A stretch of 64,000 nt of DNA from Methanobacteriota archaeon (GCA_023393455.1 JAEWLJ010000007.1:123197-187196); one strand, 5' to 3'; shown: positions 8,398 through 15,907, counted from the first letter of the stretch. The notes: generated from the sequence alone by a model not told the origin. Numbers and translations are program-made.

Positions 8398-8882
8398 TGC
8401 TCCGGCTCCCCGAAGCGTGCCGGGGCCTCTTCAAGAGGCCATTCGGAACCCTTTACGGGAGCATCGACGAACTCCTCCCCCAACTCGAAGACCGACCGGT
8501 CTACGCCGTCGGCGATGTGGTGACCCACAACCTCCTGGCCGCGGGGGTCGCCCCGGATATCGCCATCATCGACGGCTACACGATGCGCACGCCCTGCAAC
8601 CGTTCGCCCCTCCTCCGGGCGAGATGGCTGACGGTGAAGAATCCTCCCGGCACGATCACTGCCGAACTCGAGGACGCGATCGAGGAGGTCGTCAGGGATC
8701 CGCCCGCCGTGATCTTCGTCGAGGGTGAGGAGGATCTCGCGGTCATCCCGCTCGTCCTCGCCGCGCCGGATGGGGCCGCCGTCCTTTACGGGCAGCCGGA
8801 GGAGGGAGTCGTCCTCCGGCTCGTGGACGCGGCGGCGAAGCAGGCGGCCGCGTCCATGCTTGAAGTTTTTTTGCGCGACTGA
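8397..8882 (+). CDS. GTP-dependent dephospho-CoA kinase (DUF359 family)
   Basis: Archaeal enzyme for the last step of coenzyme A synthesis; phosphorylates dephospho-CoA using GTP rather than ATP and is unrelated to bacterial CoaE. The 161-residue protein shows the family pattern: YAVGDVVTHNLL near residue 41, IIDGYTMRTP near 58, VKNPPGTIT near 80, and the acidic VEGEEDLAVIPLVLAAPDGA near 105 with YGQPEEG after it. Start ATG 8397 overlaps the spt4 stop by one base, giving translational coupling. The location between transcription and ribosomal protein genes is a recurrent archaeal arrangement. Confidence 0.88.
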   Translation: MLRLPEACRGLFKRPFGTLYGSIDELLPQLEDRPVYAVGDVVTHNLLAAGVAPDIAIIDGYTMRTPCNRSPLLRARWLTVKNPPGTITAELEDAIEEVVRDPPAVIFVEGEEDLAVIPLVLAAPDGAAVLYGQPEEGVVLRLVDAAAKQAAASMLEVFLRD

Positions 8883-9053
8883 TGGGTGCGGCGGTCTCGC
8901 CGTCCCTCCATGTCGCCTCGCGTGACGTAAATCGCCTGCAGGTTTGCGCTTTTGCCGATCGTATGGGTGGTTGCACCGCCTTACGCGAGATACGGTCGCC
9001 TTGAAGGCGGGGAACGGGAGCACCGGAACGAGCCTGACCTCCCCCGGCATCCC

Positions 9054-9066
9054 AGAGTATAAATAA
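9054..9066 (+). promoter_or_regulatory. TATA box for the S24e-S27ae genes
   Basis: GAGTATAAATAA at 9054-9065 is a clear archaeal TATA element, about 30 bases before the S24e start codon. The 212-base gap after the CoA kinase gene, otherwise featureless, therefore holds a separate promoter, so the ribosomal protein genes need not depend on read-through from aIF2-gamma. The transcript would have a very short leader. Confidence 0.6.
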
Positions 9067-9094
9067 ATCCGTCAACAATATTTTAGGGATATCG

Positions 9095-9388
9095 ATGGAC
9101 TTCGAAATTACCCGTGATGTGAGGAACGAGTTGTTGAAGAGGAGAGAACTTAAGTTCACTCTCACCTTCGACGGACCGACGCCTTCGCGAAAGAGCATCC
9201 AGGAGAAGCTCGCCGCACTGCAGAACAAGAATGAGAACCTCATCGTGCTCGACCTGGAGAGAACCCGGTTCGGGAAGATGGAACTCTTCGGCCGTGCCCG
9301 GATCTATGATGACGAGGAGACCAAGAAGTCGACCGAGCGGGAGTACCTGCTCAAGCGCGACGAGCCGAAGGCGGAGAGCGAGGCATAA
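9095..9388 (+). CDS. rps24e: 30S ribosomal protein S24e
   Basis: Archaeal/eukaryotic small-subunit ribosomal protein, 97 residues. The family pattern is plain: FEITRDVRNELLKRRELKFTL at the N-terminus, then GPTPSRKSIQEKLAAL, then the central RTRFGKMELFGRARIYDD. The C-terminal tail is charged. It has its own TATA box and is followed two bases later by the S27ae gene, the usual order. Confidence 0.95.
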   Translation: MDFEITRDVRNELLKRRELKFTLTFDGPTPSRKSIQEKLAALQNKNENLIVLDLERTRFGKMELFGRARIYDDEETKKSTEREYLLKRDEPKAESEA

Positions 9389-9390
9389 AC

Positions 9391-9570
9391 ATGGCAGCCA
9401 AGAAGCAGGCTTCGGTCAAGGGCAAGAGGTACGAGTGCTACGAAGTCAAGGGAGATGCGGCGGTCCTGCAGAAGCGGCACTGCCCCCGGTGCGGCCCCGG
9501 CGTCCTGATGGCCGCGCACAAGGATCGGGCGGCCTGCGGCAAGTGCGGCTACACCGAGTTCCAGAAGTAG
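9391..9570 (+). CDS. rps27ae: 30S ribosomal protein S27ae
   Basis: Zinc-ribbon ribosomal protein of 59 residues beginning MAAKKQASVKGKRYECYEV. One zinc knuckle is CPRCG near residue 31 and the second is CGKCGY near 49, four cysteines in all, as in archaeal S27ae. The start ATG lies two bases after the S24e stop. The fused ubiquitin found in eukaryotic homologues is absent, as expected in archaea. A GC-rich inverted repeat with a T-run follows. Confidence 0.95.
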   Translation: MAAKKQASVKGKRYECYEVKGDAAVLQKRHCPRCGPGVLMAAHKDRAACGKCGYTEFQK

Positions 9571-9604
9571 GTCCTCACCTGGATACACAATACGGACGCG
9601 GCAT

Positions 9605-9625
9605 CGGCCGCGGCCGGCCTTTTTC
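9605..9625 (+). terminator. Possible terminator after S27ae
   Basis: A GC-rich self-complementary stretch (CGGCCGCGGCCGG) at about 9605-9618 runs straight into five T residues at 9620-9624, 35 bases after the S27ae stop and before the Kae1-Bud32 start. Archaeal termination mostly depends on T-runs, so this is a plausible end for the S24e-S27ae transcript. The hairpin is short and the call is tentative. Confidence 0.35.
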
Positions 9626-9648
9626 CCGTAACGGATGATACCTGTTTT

Positions 9649-11226
9649 ATGACGCACGACGACGGCCTGGTGCTGGGGCTTGAAGGAACCGCGTGGAACC
9701 TCAGTGCCGCTCTCTTCGGCGACGACCTGGTCGCCCTCCATTCATCGCCCTACGTCCCGCCGAAGGGCGGGATCCATCCCCGGGAGGCCGCGCAGCACCA
9801 CGCCTCGGCGATGAAGGAGGTCGTCTCCCGGGTGCTCGCGGAACCGGAGCGAGTCCGGGCGATCGCGTTCTCCCAGGGCCCCGGCCTCGGGCCGTCGCTC
9901 CGGACGGTGGCGACCGCCGCACGCGCCCTCTCGATCGCCCTCGGCGTCCCGCTCATCGGCGTCAACCACTGCGTGGCACACGTCGAGATCGGGAGATGGG
10001 CGACGGGATTTGAAGACCCGATCGTCCTGTATGCGAGCGGCGCGAACACGCAGGTGCTCGGTTACCTGAACGGCCGCTACCGGATATTCGGGGAGACGCT
10101 GGATATCGGACTCGGGAACGCACTCGACAAGTTCGCGCGGAGCCACGACCTCCCGCACCCGGGCGGGCCTGCCATCGAGAGGCTTGCGCGGGAGGGGGAC
10201 TACATCGAACTCCCCTACACGGTGAAGGGGATGGATCTCGCCTTCTCCGGGCTCGTCAGCGCCGCCCGGGAGAGCGGCGCACCGCTTGAGGACGTATGCT
10301 TCGGCCTGCAGGAGACGGCGTTCGCGATGTGCGTCGAGGTGACGGAGCGCGCGCTCGCCCATGCAGGCAAGGACGAGGTGCTGCTGGTCGGCGGGGTCGG
10401 TGCGAACGGGCGGCTGCAGGAGATGCTCCGGGTGATGTGCGAGGAGCGGGGAGCGGCGTTCGCTGTCCCCGAACGGACGTTCCTCGGCGACAACGGCGCG
10501 ATGATCGCCTATACGGGGAAGATCATGCTGGAGCACGGTGTGACGCTCCCCCTCGAGGAGTCGCAGATCCGCCCCGGGTACCGCGCGGATGAGGTGGAGG
10601 TCGCGTGGCGCGCAGAGGAGCCGGGCGAGATCTTCGCCGCAGCGCCGCACGAGGGGGGCGTCGCCCGCGGCGCGGAGGCGGTCGTGGAGATCGGTGAGGA
10701 GGAGGTCATCAAGCACCGGACGAGCAAGCGCTATCGTTACCCGGGTCTTGACCGGAGGCTGATCGCGGAGCGGACCCGGACGGAGGCGCGCCTGATCGCG
10801 GCGGCGCGACGGGCGGGCGTCCCAACCCCGGTGATCCGGGATATCACCGCCGATACGATCGTGATGGAGCGGGTTCGTGGCGATCTGCTGAAGTACGTCA
10901 CCGCTCCGGAGACGATCCGGCTCGCGGGCGAGGCGGTCGGGAGGCTGCACGGGGGGGGGATCGTCCACGGCGACCTGACGACGAGCAACATGATCGTCCG
11001 CGACGGCCAGTGCGTCCTGATCGACTTCGGGCTGGCGTCGACGTCGCCCGAGGTCGAGAGCCGCGGGGTCGATCTCCATGTCTTCTTCCAGACGCTCGAG
11101 AGCACGACGGAGAACTTCGGAGAGTTGAAGGAGGCGTTCCTAGAGGGATACGCGGCCGTCTTTGCGGAAGCGGAAGAGGTTCTCGCCCGGGAGCACGAGG
11201 TCGAACTGCGGGGGCGGTACCTGTGA
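9649..11226 (+). CDS. Fused Kae1-Bud32 (tRNA t6A synthesis, KEOPS)
   Basis: Bifunctional KEOPS component. The N-terminal Kae1/TsaD domain (about 1-325) transfers threonylcarbamoyl to A37 of ANN-decoding tRNAs; iron-binding His residues are visible at 107 and 111 (NHCVAH) with the Asp of GDNGAM near 287. The C-terminal Bud32 domain (about 340-525) is a small atypical kinase/ATPase with the catalytic-loop HGDLTTSN and the metal motif IDFGLA. The 525-residue length and fusion match methanogens such as Methanocaldococcus; the two are separate proteins in many other archaea. Its end overlaps the pyrophosphatase start by four bases. Confidence 0.95.
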   Translation: MTHDDGLVLGLEGTAWNLSAALFGDDLVALHSSPYVPPKGGIHPREAAQHHASAMKEVVSRVLAEPERVRAIAFSQGPGLGPSLRTVATAARALSIALGVPLIGVNHCVAHVEIGRWATGFEDPIVLYASGANTQVLGYLNGRYRIFGETLDIGLGNALDKFARSHDLPHPGGPAIERLAREGDYIELPYTVKGMDLAFSGLVSAARESGAPLEDVCFGLQETAFAMCVEVTERALAHAGKDEVLLVGGVGANGRLQEMLRVMCEERGAAFAVPERTFLGDNGAMIAYTGKIMLEHGVTLPLEESQIRPGYRADEVEVAWRAEEPGEIFAAAPHEGGVARGAEAVVEIGEEEVIKHRTSKRYRYPGLDRRLIAERTRTEARLIAAARRAGVPTPVIRDITADTIVMERVRGDLLKYVTAPETIRLAGEAVGRLHGGGIVHGDLTTSNMIVRDGQCVLIDFGLASTSPEVESRGVDLHVFFQTLESTTENFGELKEAFLEGYAAVFAEAEEVLAREHEVELRGRYL

Positions 11227-11801
11227 GGGTCGCGGTGGTGACGAGCAACGACAACAAGGCCCGCGAGGTGGCGGCCTACTTTGCGGGGACGCTGACGGTC
11301 GAGCACGTCGCACTGGAGTGCCCGGAGTTCCGCCACGCCGACGTGGGGGAGATCGCCCGCGGGAAGGCGGAGTTCGCCTACAAAACGCTCTCCCGGCCGC
11401 TGATCGTCGACGACACCGGCCTCTTCATCGACGCGCTCGGTGGGTTCCCGGGGCCGTACGCCGCCTACGTCCACGACACCATCGGCAACGCCGGTGTCCT
11501 GAAACTCATGGAAGACGTGGAGGACAGAAGCGCCCGGTTCGAGACGGCGATCGCGTTCGCGCGCGAGGACGGTATCCGGGTCTTCCGGGGAGTCCTCCCG
11601 GGGAAGATCGTCGCCCCCCGGGGGGAGGAAGGGTTCGGCTACGACCCGATCTTCGAGCACGGCGGCCGGACGCTCGCCGAGATCCCGCTATCCGAGAAGA
11701 GCCGGATCTCTCACCGGGCACGAGCGCTCGAGGCGTTCCGCGCCTGGGTGGAGCGGGGGGCTGGAGGCGACAGAACTGTTAATACGAGCAAGAACGAATA
11801 G
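11223..11801 (+). CDS. XTP/dITP pyrophosphatase (RdgB/Ham1 family)
   Basis: House-cleaning enzyme that hydrolyses dITP, XTP and related non-canonical nucleotides to monophosphates. Start is GTG 11223, overlapping the Kae1-Bud32 stop (GTGA). The 192-residue protein carries the family signatures: VVTSNDNKAREV at the N-terminus, LIVDDTGLFIDALGGFPGPY near 60, and the substrate loop GFGYDPIF near 140 followed by SEKSRISHRARA. The acidic pair DD in VDDTG is the expected metal site. The C-terminal tail after the SHRARA helix looks extended and ragged. Confidence 0.92.
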   Translation: MRVAVVTSNDNKAREVAAYFAGTLTVEHVALECPEFRHADVGEIARGKAEFAYKTLSRPLIVDDTGLFIDALGGFPGPYAAYVHDTIGNAGVLKLMEDVEDRSARFETAIAFAREDGIRVFRGVLPGKIVAPRGEEGFGYDPIFEHGGRTLAEIPLSEKSRISHRARALEAFRAWVERGAGGDRTVNTSKNE

Positions 11802-11828
11802 TACCAAACTGACAAGTGGTGTTTTTAT

Positions 11829-11975
11829 ATGGCGAGATTTCCCGAAGCTGAAGCACGTCTGCTCAACGTAAAGATCTGTATGAAATGCAACGCCCGGAAC
11901 GCAATCCGCGCGACCTGTTGCCGCAAGTGCGGCTCTGACGAACTCCGGCCCAAGTCCAAGGAACGGAAGGCGTAA
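11829..11975 (+). CDS. rpl40e: 50S ribosomal protein L40e
   Basis: A 48-residue zinc protein of the large subunit: MARFPEAEARLLNVKICMKC, then NARN, then CRKCGSDELRPKSKERK. Four cysteines in two knuckles (CMKC, and the Cys pair of CCRKC) fit the family. It follows the pyrophosphatase gene by 27 bases and closes the information-processing cluster. A strong hairpin lies just downstream. Confidence 0.93.
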   Translation: MARFPEAEARLLNVKICMKCNARNAIRATCCRKCGSDELRPKSKERKA

Positions 11976-11991
11976 CGCCGTTCGTCCGGCC

Positions 11992-12029
11992 CCCCCCGCA
12001 GACCCTTTTTTCGCGCTGATTGCGGGGGG
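11992..12029. terminator. Bidirectional hairpin between L40e and the Bles03-like gene
   Basis: A nine-base perfect stem pairs CCCCCCGCA (11992-12000) with TGCGGGGGG (12021-12029), with a 20-base loop that includes six T residues. It sits between two convergent genes (ends 11975 and 12041) and could end transcription from either side, the T-run serving the + direction. Confidence 0.5.
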
Positions 12030-12040
12030 CGCCCGGTTCC

Positions 12041-12691
12041 TCAGGCGCTGTAATAGGTGACTTTTCTACCCTCTTCGCTGTATTCGCCCCGGTAAGTCTC
12101 GATATTACGCTTGTAGCCGATCCGCTCCGTAAACCCGAGTTCACGGAGCCGTTCGCGGACGCGCATGACATCCGCTTCGTCCGCCCAGTCCCGGGTGTAG
12201 ACGTAGATGACCGACCGCTCGTCGCGCGAGTCCGGGTTCGGCTTCGCCGTGCTGACCTTCGCGGATATCCCGAGGGTTCCCTCCACCGTCGCGTCCCGAA
12301 CCTTCCGCCACGCCTCGTCCGCCTCGGCGGGAGGGGCGAATATGAGCCATTTTCCTACCTGGTCGTCGTCGAGGCCCCGCTCCGAAGGCTCCGGAGCATC
12401 CTGGACGATCCAGTACATCCGGGTCGTCTTTGAGGGGAGGACGCCTTCACCCTCCTTGAGGGGTGCATAGATCGCATCGGTTCCGCCGAACCGCCGGAGG
12501 AGCGCATCGGCAAGGTCCGGGTAGTCGTCCCGGAATCTCCCGAAGATCTCGCGGACGTCGGCCTCGAAATAGGTTCCCTGCTCGACGAGCTCGAACAGAT
12601 ACGGGCCGCGGAGACGGAGTTCGCGGTTGAGGTAGATCTCAAAGAGCCCGTACGCTACCTCGGCCAGGGATCCCGGATCGATCTCTTCCAT
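12041..12691 (-). CDS. DUF1917 / Bles03-like protein (putative phosphothreonine lyase domain)
   Basis: A 216-residue soluble protein. The C-terminal two thirds resemble the Bles03/DUF1917 family: RMYWIVQDAP, then GKWLIFAPPAEADEAW, then GISAKVSTAKP, VIYVYTRDWADEADVMRV and a final GYKRNIETYRGEY. Some annotations name this fold a putative phosphothreonine lyase domain, but no activity has been shown for archaeal members as far as I know. The reading frame is open far upstream on this strand; I start at ATG 12691 because the sequence before it does not look coding and because a thiazole-synthase remnant in another frame lies just upstream. It converges on L40e. Confidence 0.72.
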   Translation of the reverse strand: MEEIDPGSLAEVAYGLFEIYLNRELRLRGPYLFELVEQGTYFEADVREIFGRFRDDYPDLADALLRRFGGTDAIYAPLKEGEGVLPSKTTRMYWIVQDAPEPSERGLDDDQVGKWLIFAPPAEADEAWRKVRDATVEGTLGISAKVSTAKPNPDSRDERSVIYVYTRDWADEADVMRVRERLRELGFTERIGYKRNIETYRGEYSEEGRKVTYYSA

Positions 12692-12734
12692 ACCTAATGA
12701 TAACCGCCAGGGCAGTGAAAAGAGTTTTGAAGTG

Positions 12735-12896
12735 TTACCGCCAGAGCCTTTCTGCGACCAACTCAACGGCCCGCTCCCTGGAGAGCAGCATCCCGCCGAA
12801 GATCGGTCCCATGCGGCACTCCCCGGCGACGGCGTTTGCTGCCATACCGGTGACGAAGAGGCCGGGGAAGCCTCTCCATTCAGCGTCATCCGGTTC
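12735..12896 (-). pseudogene. C-terminal remnant of a Thi4-type thiazole/ribose-1,5-bisphosphate protein
   Basis: Reading the minus strand from an upstream TAA (12897-12899) to TAA 12735-12737 gives 53 codons whose last 47 or so match the closing segment of the Thi4 family: GFPGLFVTGMAANAV, then CRMGPIFGGMLLS, then a helix RERAVELV. That segment normally ends a ~260-residue FAD-like-fold protein used for thiazole or, in some methanogens, ribose-1,5-bisphosphate metabolism. Nothing of the rest is left: the bases above 12900 run into the htpX promoter on the other strand. There is no start codon before the homology, so this is a decayed gene end. It fills most of the 336-base gap between 12692 and 13027. 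Confidence 0.68.
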
Positions 12897-13027
12897 TTAC
12901 CTGTAGCATCGGATTGTGACAAGGGCGCGGGTGCATGCGCAGAACGAACCGGATCGCGGTTCAGGCAGAAGCAACCGGAAGGAGTGGCAGAGGCCTTAAG
13001 AACAACCCGGTCAGATATATACCCGTC

Positions 13028-13918
13028 ATGAAATGGACGCGCGACCTCGGTCTCACTATGAGGATGTTTCTCACGTCGTTTCTGCTCCTCATAGTCTACC
13101 TGATCTTCCTGGGCGTCCTTTCCGCCCTGGGATTCCCCTTTGAGTTCCTCCTGCTGGTGGCCGCCGGGATGGCGTTCCTCCAGTTCTTCTTCTCCGATAA
13201 GTTGGTGCTCTGGAGCACCAGCACCCGGATTGTCGAAGAGGACGAATACCCGGAGTTGCACCGGATGGTCGAGAGCCTCGCCACGAGAGCAGGCCTCCCG
13301 AAACCGAAAATCGGGATCATGGCATCCCCGGTTCCAAACGCGTTCGCGACCGGCCGAAGCCCGAAGAACGCCGTGGTGGCGGTCACCGACTCGATCATGC
13401 GGACGCTCAACCGCGAGGAACTCGAAGCGGTGCTCGCCCACGAGATGTCGCACGTGAAGAACCGGGACATGCTGACGCTGACGATGGCGAGTTTCCTCTC
13501 GATGCTCGCCTTCCTGATCATGCGCAACTGGTTCTTCATGGGGCTCTTCGGCGGCGGCGGCAACCGCGACAACAACGGGGCTGCGCTGATCCTGGTCTAT
13601 GTCGTCGCAATCGTCGTCTGGGTCGTGAGCACGCTCCTCACCCGTGCGCTCTCCCGCTACCGGGAGTTCGCGGCGGACCGGGGCAGCAGTGAGCTGACGG
13701 AGAACCCCCGGGCGCTGATATCGGCGCTCCAGAAGATCAGCGGGCGGATGGACTACGTCCCCGCCGAGAAGAAACAGGAAGTGGAGGGCGCAAACGCGTT
13801 CTTCATCATCCCGGCCATCTCCGGGAAATCCCTGATGGATCTCTTCTCCACGCACCCGTCGCTGGAGAAGCGGGTGGCGGCCCTCGAGGAACTGGAAGCG
13901 CAGCGGCGCGGGTACTAA
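13028..13918 (+). CDS. htpX: HtpX-type membrane zinc metalloprotease (M48B)
   Basis: Membrane-bound protease for quality control of membrane proteins, active site on the cytoplasmic side. The 296-residue protein has two N-terminal membrane helices (about 12-55), the zinc motif HEMSH at residues 138-142, two more hydrophobic segments (about 148-200), and the downstream Glu in a FAADRGSSELT stretch that supplies the third ligand. I start at ATG 13028 (MKWTRDLGLTMRMFL), the standard N-terminus; upstream in-frame codons lie before the probable TATA element (GATATATACC near 13013-13022), whose closeness suggests a nearly leaderless mRNA. Two tRNA genes follow on the same strand. Confidence 0.93.
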   Translation: MKWTRDLGLTMRMFLTSFLLLIVYLIFLGVLSALGFPFEFLLLVAAGMAFLQFFFSDKLVLWSTSTRIVEEDEYPELHRMVESLATRAGLPKPKIGIMASPVPNAFATGRSPKNAVVAVTDSIMRTLNREELEAVLAHEMSHVKNRDMLTLTMASFLSMLAFLIMRNWFFMGLFGGGGNRDNNGAALILVYVVAIVVWVVSTLLTRALSRYREFAADRGSSELTENPRALISALQKISGRMDYVPAEKKQEVEGANAFFIIPAISGKSLMDLFSTHPSLEKRVAALEELEAQRRGY

Positions 13919-13990
13919 CCCGCTCCGGCCCCCCGCCACCCAATATTTAATATTCAGCACGGTCAATCTATGTAGGCATACCGTGCATAC

Positions 13991-14061
13991 GCATCGATGG
14001 TCTAGTGGTATGACTTTGGCCTTCCAAGCCAATAGCCCGGGTTCAATTCCCGGTCGATGCA
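13991..14061 (+). tRNA. tRNA-Gly (anticodon TCC)
   Basis: Folds as a complete 71-base cloverleaf: acceptor GCATCGA / TCGATGC with discriminator A, a D-arm starting GTCTAGTGG, anticodon stem TTGGC / GCCAA with loop CTTCCAA (anticodon TCC), four-base variable loop and T-arm CCGGG-TTCAATT-CCCGG. No intron and no encoded CCA. An AT-rich TATA-like stretch (ATATTTAATATT, about 13943-13954) lies upstream at promoter distance. Confidence 0.96.
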
Positions 14062-14063
14062 TG

Positions 14064-14137
14064 GGGCTCGTGGTCTAGCTGGTTATGACGTCGCCTTCAC
14101 ACGGCGAAGATCTCGAGTTCGAATCTCGACGAGCCCA
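14064..14137 (+). tRNA. tRNA-Val (anticodon CAC)
   Basis: A 74-base cloverleaf starting two bases after tRNA-Gly, so both come from one precursor. Acceptor GGGCTCG / CGAGCCC with discriminator A, anticodon stem TCGCC / GGCGA with loop TTCACAC (anticodon CAC), T-arm TCGAG-TTCGAAT-CTCGA. No CCA is encoded and no intron is present. A T-rich stretch (CTTCTTTTAGG) follows and may end transcription. Degraded genes lie just downstream, as is common at tRNA-borne integration sites. Confidence 0.96.
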
Positions 14138-14246
14138 CTTCTTTTAGGATCTAAGGTTTGTGATACCGACCGGCGTGCTTGCTACTGCCTTCACCAAGGA
14201 GAGCATCTCAGAGCCACAGTTCCGGCATCGCATGCGTTTTCAACAT

Positions 14247-14667
14247 CTATTTCTTCAGGCTTTCACAAACGATGCCATCCTTATCGGCATCGAGTTTGTG
14301 AATATCCCCCTTTCCAAGGGACAGGCAGTAATCATAGCATGCCTCTGCTTCACGCTGGGTGGCGAAATCGCCACAGTTGTAGCGATCGCTTGAGCAACTA
14401 CACACATCACAGGTGGTGCAGGCCGTTGGATTCGACATAATTGTTGGTTTTACGGTCGTCGAGACCGTCGTACTCATCGTACTCGTTGTAGTTGTCGTCA
14501 TTGGAGGGGAGGTCGGGGGGGATTGTCCTGAGCGCAGTGGTCGGCGGTGGTGCCGATTTACTCTCTGTAGTCGTTTGAGAAGTACAGCCGGATACCAGGA
14601 TAAATAGGCATAGAGCGAGGATAAGTCCTGCAACTACACACTTCTTTGATAGGGAAGGCGTGCCCAT
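14247..14667 (-). pseudogene. Secreted lipoprotein with Excalibur calcium-binding domain, split by a frameshift at a C7 run
   Basis: The minus strand from ATG 14667 encodes a lipoprotein signal (hydrophobic VVAGLILALCLFILVSGC; lipobox LVSGC) and a Thr/Ser/Pro stretch. A different frame continues with a Thr-rich linker, a Cys cluster (CTTCDVCSC) and a domain beginning RYNCGDFATQREAEAC and ending DADKDGIVCESL, the Excalibur-type calcium motif. The frames would join into one ~140-residue protein if one base were lost from the seven-C run at 14515-14521 (minus strand). Either the gene is off in this copy, switched by slippage, or the run was misread. The first frame alone ends at 14407 after 86 codons. 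AT content is higher than in the neighbours. Confidence 0.68.
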
Positions 14668-14779
14668 GGGGACCGATAGAGGATTGAGCCTGCTTAAACT
14701 TTTCTAAAACAGAGTATAAGGCGTAAGAAATTACATCAGAAGGATCCAGCCCGGGAGGAGGCTGAAAGGGGACCCACTT

Positions 14780-14926
14780 TCAGACCAACGTGGACTGAGT
14801 CCTTCTTCTTCCTATCATCTCCTTCTTCTCCGAGAGGATCCGCTCAAGCAGTACCGATGCCGGTTCGTACTCGCGCCCCTCCTGCCGGGCGAGTTCTGCT
14901 TCAGTAGGGACCAGCCGCCCGGAGCC
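14780..14926 (-). pseudogene. C-terminal remnant of a type I restriction specificity subunit (HsdS)
   Basis: Between stops at 14927-14929 (TGA) and 14780-14782 (TGA) the minus strand reads GSGRLVPTEAELARQEGRE, then YEPASVLLERILSEKK and a basic tail. This is the pattern seen at the very end of many HsdS proteins (RLVPTEAELARxEGRxYEPAxxLLxRIL). There is no start codon and no trace of target-recognition domains, HsdM or HsdR in the window. It lies in a ~300-base stretch (14668-14967) that is otherwise empty, beside the tRNA pair, and suggests a lost restriction-modification island. The match is from recalled pattern and is short. Confidence 0.58.
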
Positions 14927-14967
14927 TCAAGCGGGCCCGGGATTCCGGAGATGGATCTCCGGACCCT

Positions 14968-15468
14968 TCACAACGCCTCGATCACGTTCCCGACCACGGA
15001 CTCGAGATCCCCACCCGAACACGCGACGGTGAGATCGGCATATCGCTCATACAGCGGGACCCGCTCGTCGTACATCCCGCGGAGGCTCTGGCCCGGGAGG
15101 AGGAGTATCCCCCGGGTCGTGATGTTCTTGAGCCGCTTTTCCATCTCCTCGTACGAAATTTTCAGGTATACGGCCAGCCCTCCCGACTTCAGGTGCGCCA
15201 TCGCATCGGGGCTGCAAACCACGCTGCCGCCCGTCGCGATCACGGCATTGCGGGGGTGAAGGGAGAGGATCGTCTCCTCCTCGATCCGCTTGAACGCATC
15301 CGGCCCGTCCGTATCAAGGATCTCCTGGAGCATCTTCCCGGCCCGTTCCTGTATCAGGATGTCCGTATCGATGAACTGCATGCCGAGCGTTTTCGCAAGG
15401 ACGACGCCCACGGTGCTCTTCCCCGCGCCGGGCATGCCGATGAGGATGATGTTTTTGTGATGCTGCAT
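14968..15468 (-). CDS. Shikimate kinase-like P-loop kinase (AroK type)
   Basis: A 166-residue NMP-kinase-fold protein matching bacterial-type shikimate kinase: Walker A GMPGAGKST at 11-19, substrate Asp in FIDTDILI (about 33-39), the GGSVV motif near 80 and the lid-like RGILLLPGQSL near 118. Most archaea use an unrelated GHMP-type shikimate kinase, so this could be a transferred enzyme or a related kinase with another substrate; no aromatic pathway genes are adjacent. ATG 15468 (MQHHKNIILIGMPGAGKS) is preceded on its strand by GGGAGAGCGGT, a usable ribosome site. Confidence 0.75.
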   Translation of the reverse strand: MQHHKNIILIGMPGAGKSTVGVVLAKTLGMQFIDTDILIQERAGKMLQEILDTDGPDAFKRIEEETILSLHPRNAVIATGGSVVCSPDAMAHLKSGGLAVYLKISYEEMEKRLKNITTRGILLLPGQSLRGMYDERVPLYERYADLTVACSGGDLESVVGNVIEAL

Positions 15469-15676
15469 ACCGCTCTCCCGTGACCCGATGGACAGAGGGG
15501 TCCTTTATTGGTACCTAGATGGGATTTCGGGGGAGATGAAGGTTGTTTGGCAAAAGGTGCAATCGCCCGGTGTTATCCCGGTCATGTTCATAGCCGGGAA
15601 TGAATGTCGGGCGGCGTCACGACCCTGCAAAGCGGAAGTTATTTTACCTGCATCAAAAAACGGCGTTTGATCGAGC

Positions 15677-15907
15677 ATGAATGCGAAAGGAGTTGTTGGA
15701 GCACTTCTCGGCGCTTTTATAGGTTTTCTCGGCCTGCTGTGGTTTCTGCAGGGCACGGGAATCCTTCGGATGCGCCCGATAGTATGCATCGCGAACTGCG
15801 AGGAGGTCGTCGGCCCATCCCCAACCTGGGCGGCGGCGGGAGCGGTTGCTCTCATCATCGGGGCCATCGTCGTAGCCGTAAGCGTGAGGCGCGGCAGAAC
15901 ACCCTGA
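15677..15907 (+). CDS. Small two-helix membrane protein, unknown function
   Basis: Encodes 76 residues with two clear hydrophobic segments: GVVGALLGAFIGFLGLLWFL (about 5-24) and AAAGAVALIIGAIVVAVSV (about 52-70), joined by a loop with two Cys (CIANC), and ending in a basic RRGR tail. This pattern occurs in small methanogen membrane proteins without assigned roles. The start ATG is preceded by a weak ribosome site. The gene stands alone between a kinase and a transporter on the other strand. Coding is likely from the membrane pattern; function is unknown. Confidence 0.55.
   Translation: MNAKGVVGALLGAFIGFLGLLWFLQGTGILRMRPIVCIANCEEVVGPSPTWAAAGAVALIIGAIVVAVSVRRGRTP

Noticed and set aside
12692..14062. 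Upstream continuation of the minus-strand frame of the Bles03-like gene, over htpX and into tRNA-Gly
   Set aside because: It overlaps htpX and a tRNA and shows no homology; the real protein starts at ATG 12691.
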